NCBI GenBank assembly: GCA_023382265.1
Contig: JAMCPX010000008.1
Coordinates: forward strand, 1 to 64,000
Source of the DNA: Deltaproteobacteria bacterium
Lineage (GTDB): Bacteria > JAMCPX01
Direction: 5' to 3'
DNA: 64,000 nucleotides
Part shown: positions 62,164 to 64,000 of the stretch, one piece after another
How positions within the stretch are numbered: the stretch's first letter is position 1
How the letters are laid out: every line of letters begins with the position of its first letter
The notes under the pieces: model-generated
The model's input: the letters and a program-made list of their open reading frames with translations, nothing else
Databases searched by the model: none
Told to the model about the DNA's origin: nothing
Made by a program: the position numbers and the translations under genes

Positions 62164-63737
62164 TTAAGTATTTTTCCCGGAAGCTGTTTTGTATGAATTC
62201 CCTTATTTATAACTACATCTCCATTAACGATTACGGTATGAATGCCTTGAGGGTATACGTGGGGTTCTTTGTACGTAGCATCATCCTGCATCCGCTCGGG
62301 TGAAAAGATAACAATGTCTGCATACCAGCCTTCTTTTATCTGCCCTCTTTTTTTAAGTTTCATCTTTTCTGCCGGCATTGATGTCATCTTGTAAACCGCC
62401 TGCTCAAGTGTAAGCAAGCCTGTTTTTACAAAATCACTGAACACCCTAGGATATGTGCCGTAAGACCTTGGGTGCGGTTTGCCTTCGTATAATGGACCAT
62501 AATCCGCTCTTAATCCTGCATCAGAGCCTATGGAAACGTAAGGTTTTGTTATGATCCGTTTTAGATTATCCTCGCTCATTGCAAAGTATATAGCTGTCGT
62601 CATTAGACCTTCTTTTATAAGCAGTTGATAAACAACTTCAATCGGCTCGATGTTAAGTTTCTTTGCTATGTCGGTGATGTACATGCCTTCAAATCTTTTA
62701 TCCTCTTCAACAAAACATTGCGAAAGCATGATCCTTGAAAAATAATCTTTCATATCTTCATGCCTTTGTTTTAGCTCATTTTCAATCCTGTTTCTTACCG
62801 ATCTATCCCCGAGTCTCCGTAATGCCATTTCTGTAGAGTCCGCGTACACCCAGTCCGGCATGACCGATGCAAGTCCTGTATATGCCGAGATATATGGGTA
62901 CCTGTCTGCATCAACATCAATACCCGATTTTTTTGCATTCTCTATAATCTCAAATGCCCTGTCAATTTTTTTCCAGTTCTCCGGATACATTGTTTTTAAA
63001 TGACTGATCTCGACAGGTAAACCGGCTTCTCTGCCAATGGTAACGGCCTCTTCAATACTTTCTAATAAAGCACTGCCTTCTGATCTCATATGGGTTGCAT
63101 AAATACCGTTATACTCTTTAACAACCTTTGCAAGTTCTATTACCTCGTCTGTTTTAGCGTAAGCACCCGGTGTATATGCGAGTCCCGTTGATATTCCGGA
63201 GGCACCCTGTTCCATCGATTGCCTTACAAGAGATTTCATGGTTTGCATGTCCTTATCTGTTGGCTGCTCAGCCTTCCTGCCCATTACAGAACCTCTGAGT
63301 GTTCCATGACCGATAAGCATAAGAATATTTAAAGAAGTGCCCTGGCTGTTAACCAACTCAACGTAATCAGAAATACTCTTAATATTGAGTTTTAAGCCAT
63401 AGCTCGTATAATATTGCTCCTGACGTTCTTTCATTATTATGCCGTCAACAGGTGTTATAGAGTAACCGCAGTTGCCATTCACCTCTGTTGTAACACCCTG
63501 TCTTACCTTGCTCTCTGCATAAGGATTTAAAAGGATATGGTAATCGGAATGTGAATGTACATCTATAAAGCCAGGCGCTACCACCATGCCGGACGCATCA
63601 ATAAACTCATCTACACTCAAAGAAGTCTTCGATAAATGTACAATCTTATCACCTGTTATTTCTATATCTGCGTAATAACCTTTATCGCCGGTTCCATCCA
63701 CTACAAAACCATTTTTAATAATTATATTATTTGCCAT
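62145..63737 (-). CDS. D-aminoacylase / N-acyl-D-amino-acid deacylase-like amidohydrolase
   Basis: 530 residues of the amidohydrolase superfamily. Metal ligands GFIDVHSHSDYH (HxH, about 56-67), the Cys of NGNCGYSITP, THMRSEG, EISHLK and the late SIGSDAGLR (Asp) follow the D-aminoacylase pattern, as does GLAYTPGAYAKTDEVIELAK. The reaction would be release of an amino acid from its N-acyl form, usually the D isomer. It overlaps the M20 peptidase and, by 11 bases, a methyltransferase, making a tight three-gene run. Confidence 0.9.
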   Translation of the reverse strand: MANNIIIKNGFVVDGTGDKGYYADIEITGDKIVHLSKTSLSVDEFIDASGMVVAPGFIDVHSHSDYHILLNPYAESKVRQGVTTEVNGNCGYSITPVDGIIMKERQEQYYTSYGLKLNIKSISDYVELVNSQGTSLNILMLIGHGTLRGSVMGRKAEQPTDKDMQTMKSLVRQSMEQGASGISTGLAYTPGAYAKTDEVIELAKVVKEYNGIYATHMRSEGSALLESIEEAVTIGREAGLPVEISHLKTMYPENWKKIDRAFEIIENAKKSGIDVDADRYPYISAYTGLASVMPDWVYADSTEMALRRLGDRSVRNRIENELKQRHEDMKDYFSRIMLSQCFVEEDKRFEGMYITDIAKKLNIEPIEVVYQLLIKEGLMTTAIYFAMSEDNLKRIITKPYVSIGSDAGLRADYGPLYEGKPHPRSYGTYPRVFSDFVKTGLLTLEQAVYKMTSMPAEKMKLKKRGQIKEGWYADIVIFSPERMQDDATYKEPHVYPQGIHTVIVNGDVVINKGIHTKQLPGKILKWMNTF

Positions 63738-64000
63738 CTTTTGCCTTCATTGCGATCAACCCGTACTGATACTCTCCCGACGGCCCTTTAACAACTATAT
63801 CAAACCATTGTTCAAGCAATGACTTTACTTCTTCATAAGAAATTCTATCGCGAACCGGCGGGCCCGACGGGGTTTGTTCTTTTTTATGATCTATAATAAG
63901 TAATCTGCCATCTTTCTTCATGACCCTGCTTAGCTCTACCATGAAAGCGTTTTTATCTTCAACTTCATGAAGCATATTCACATTAATAATCATATCGGCA
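63727..64000 (-). CDS. Class I SAM-dependent methyltransferase, 5' end outside the window
   Basis: Only the C-terminal about 90 residues are present and the frame runs open to the window edge. DMIINVNMLHEVEDKNAFMV then ELSRVMKKDGRLLIIDHKKE is the post-motif II/III region of UbiE-like class I methyltransferases. The N-terminal SAM-binding loop is not in the window. It overlaps the start of the D-aminoacylase-like gene by 11 bases, so it heads or continues that run. The methyl acceptor is unknown. Confidence 0.8.
   Translation of the reverse strand, partial: ADMIINVNMLHEVEDKNAFMVELSRVMKKDGRLLIIDHKKEQTPSGPPVRDRISYEEVKSLLEQWFDIVVKGPSGEYQYGLIAMKAKDGK

Noticed and set aside
1-64000. CRISPR arrays, prophage or integrative element
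   Set aside because: No regularly spaced repeats, integrase, phage structural genes or attachment-site duplications were seen.

Overview
The window looks like chromosomal DNA of a Gram-negative, LPS-bearing, anaerobe-type bacterium of the Desulfobacterota (former Deltaproteobacteria) kind. Grounds: the gene order parA-parB-bactofilin, then ispE-spoVG-tRNA-Gln-prs-rplY-pth-ychF; lipid A genes (lpxK, an lpxL/htrB homologue); several outer-membrane barrels; a nine-haem c-type cytochrome lipoprotein; a symporter-type histidine kinase with a sigma-54 response regulator; and AT-rich DNA (about 40% G+C by eye). The genus cannot be named from this sequence. No prophage, integrase or CRISPR array was seen.

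Layout. 1-7353: an old-yellow-enzyme/FAD reductase, a very large secreted subtilisin-like protein with beta-propeller repeats and a C-terminal sorting-type anchor, and a GT-C membrane glycosyltransferase whose first codons lie in a long hairpin. 7354-7905: no intact gene, but on the minus strand relics of a type I restriction-modification locus. 7906-14626: conserved housekeeping block with one tRNA. 14761-18484: CPBP-type membrane protein, small barrel protein, lipid kinase and MFS carrier. 18582-25214: a two-domain M16 peptidase, a BtuCD/FecCD-type ABC importer with a divergent CobS-like protein, and another MFS carrier. 25232-28716: glucoamylase and glucose dehydrogenase, overlapping. 28954-33714: a TetR repressor and an EmrAB-TolC efflux operon sharing one operator sequence. 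33818-34486: bioD alone.

34626-45467 is the most coherent functional block and reads as a complete acetate-use circuit. On the minus strand, a 52-residue membrane protein, a symporter-histidine kinase (CbrA/CrbS type), a sigma-54 response regulator and an acetyl-CoA hydrolase/transferase-GNAT fusion lie in one run. Upstream of them are an acetate transporter (SatP type), acetyl-CoA synthetase and a porin. The satP-acs-porin run has a good -24/-12 promoter with two related inverted-repeat boxes upstream, which fits control by the regulator encoded next door.

45583-46490 is an insertion-sequence relic bounded by perfect 18-bp inverted repeats and containing a frameshifted IS1595 (ISXO2-like) transposase fragment. 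46552-53264 carries a phytoene-desaturase-like flavoprotein, a family 2 glycosyltransferase, two related epimerase/dehydratases flanking a small membrane protein, and aroD. 53518-58623 has two FadL/OmpP1-type barrels followed by the multihaem lipoprotein. 58695-64000 has lpxL/htrB and lpxK, then an M20 dipeptidase, a D-aminoacylase-like amidohydrolase and a methyltransferase cut by the window edge.

No wholly new system can be proven from sequence alone. The best leads are the acetate circuit with its unlisted small membrane protein, the divergent CobS in an importer operon, the subtilisin-like protein with altered catalytic motifs plus sorting tail, the shared TetR operator with an apparently leaderless repressor mRNA, and the buried restriction-modification relic.
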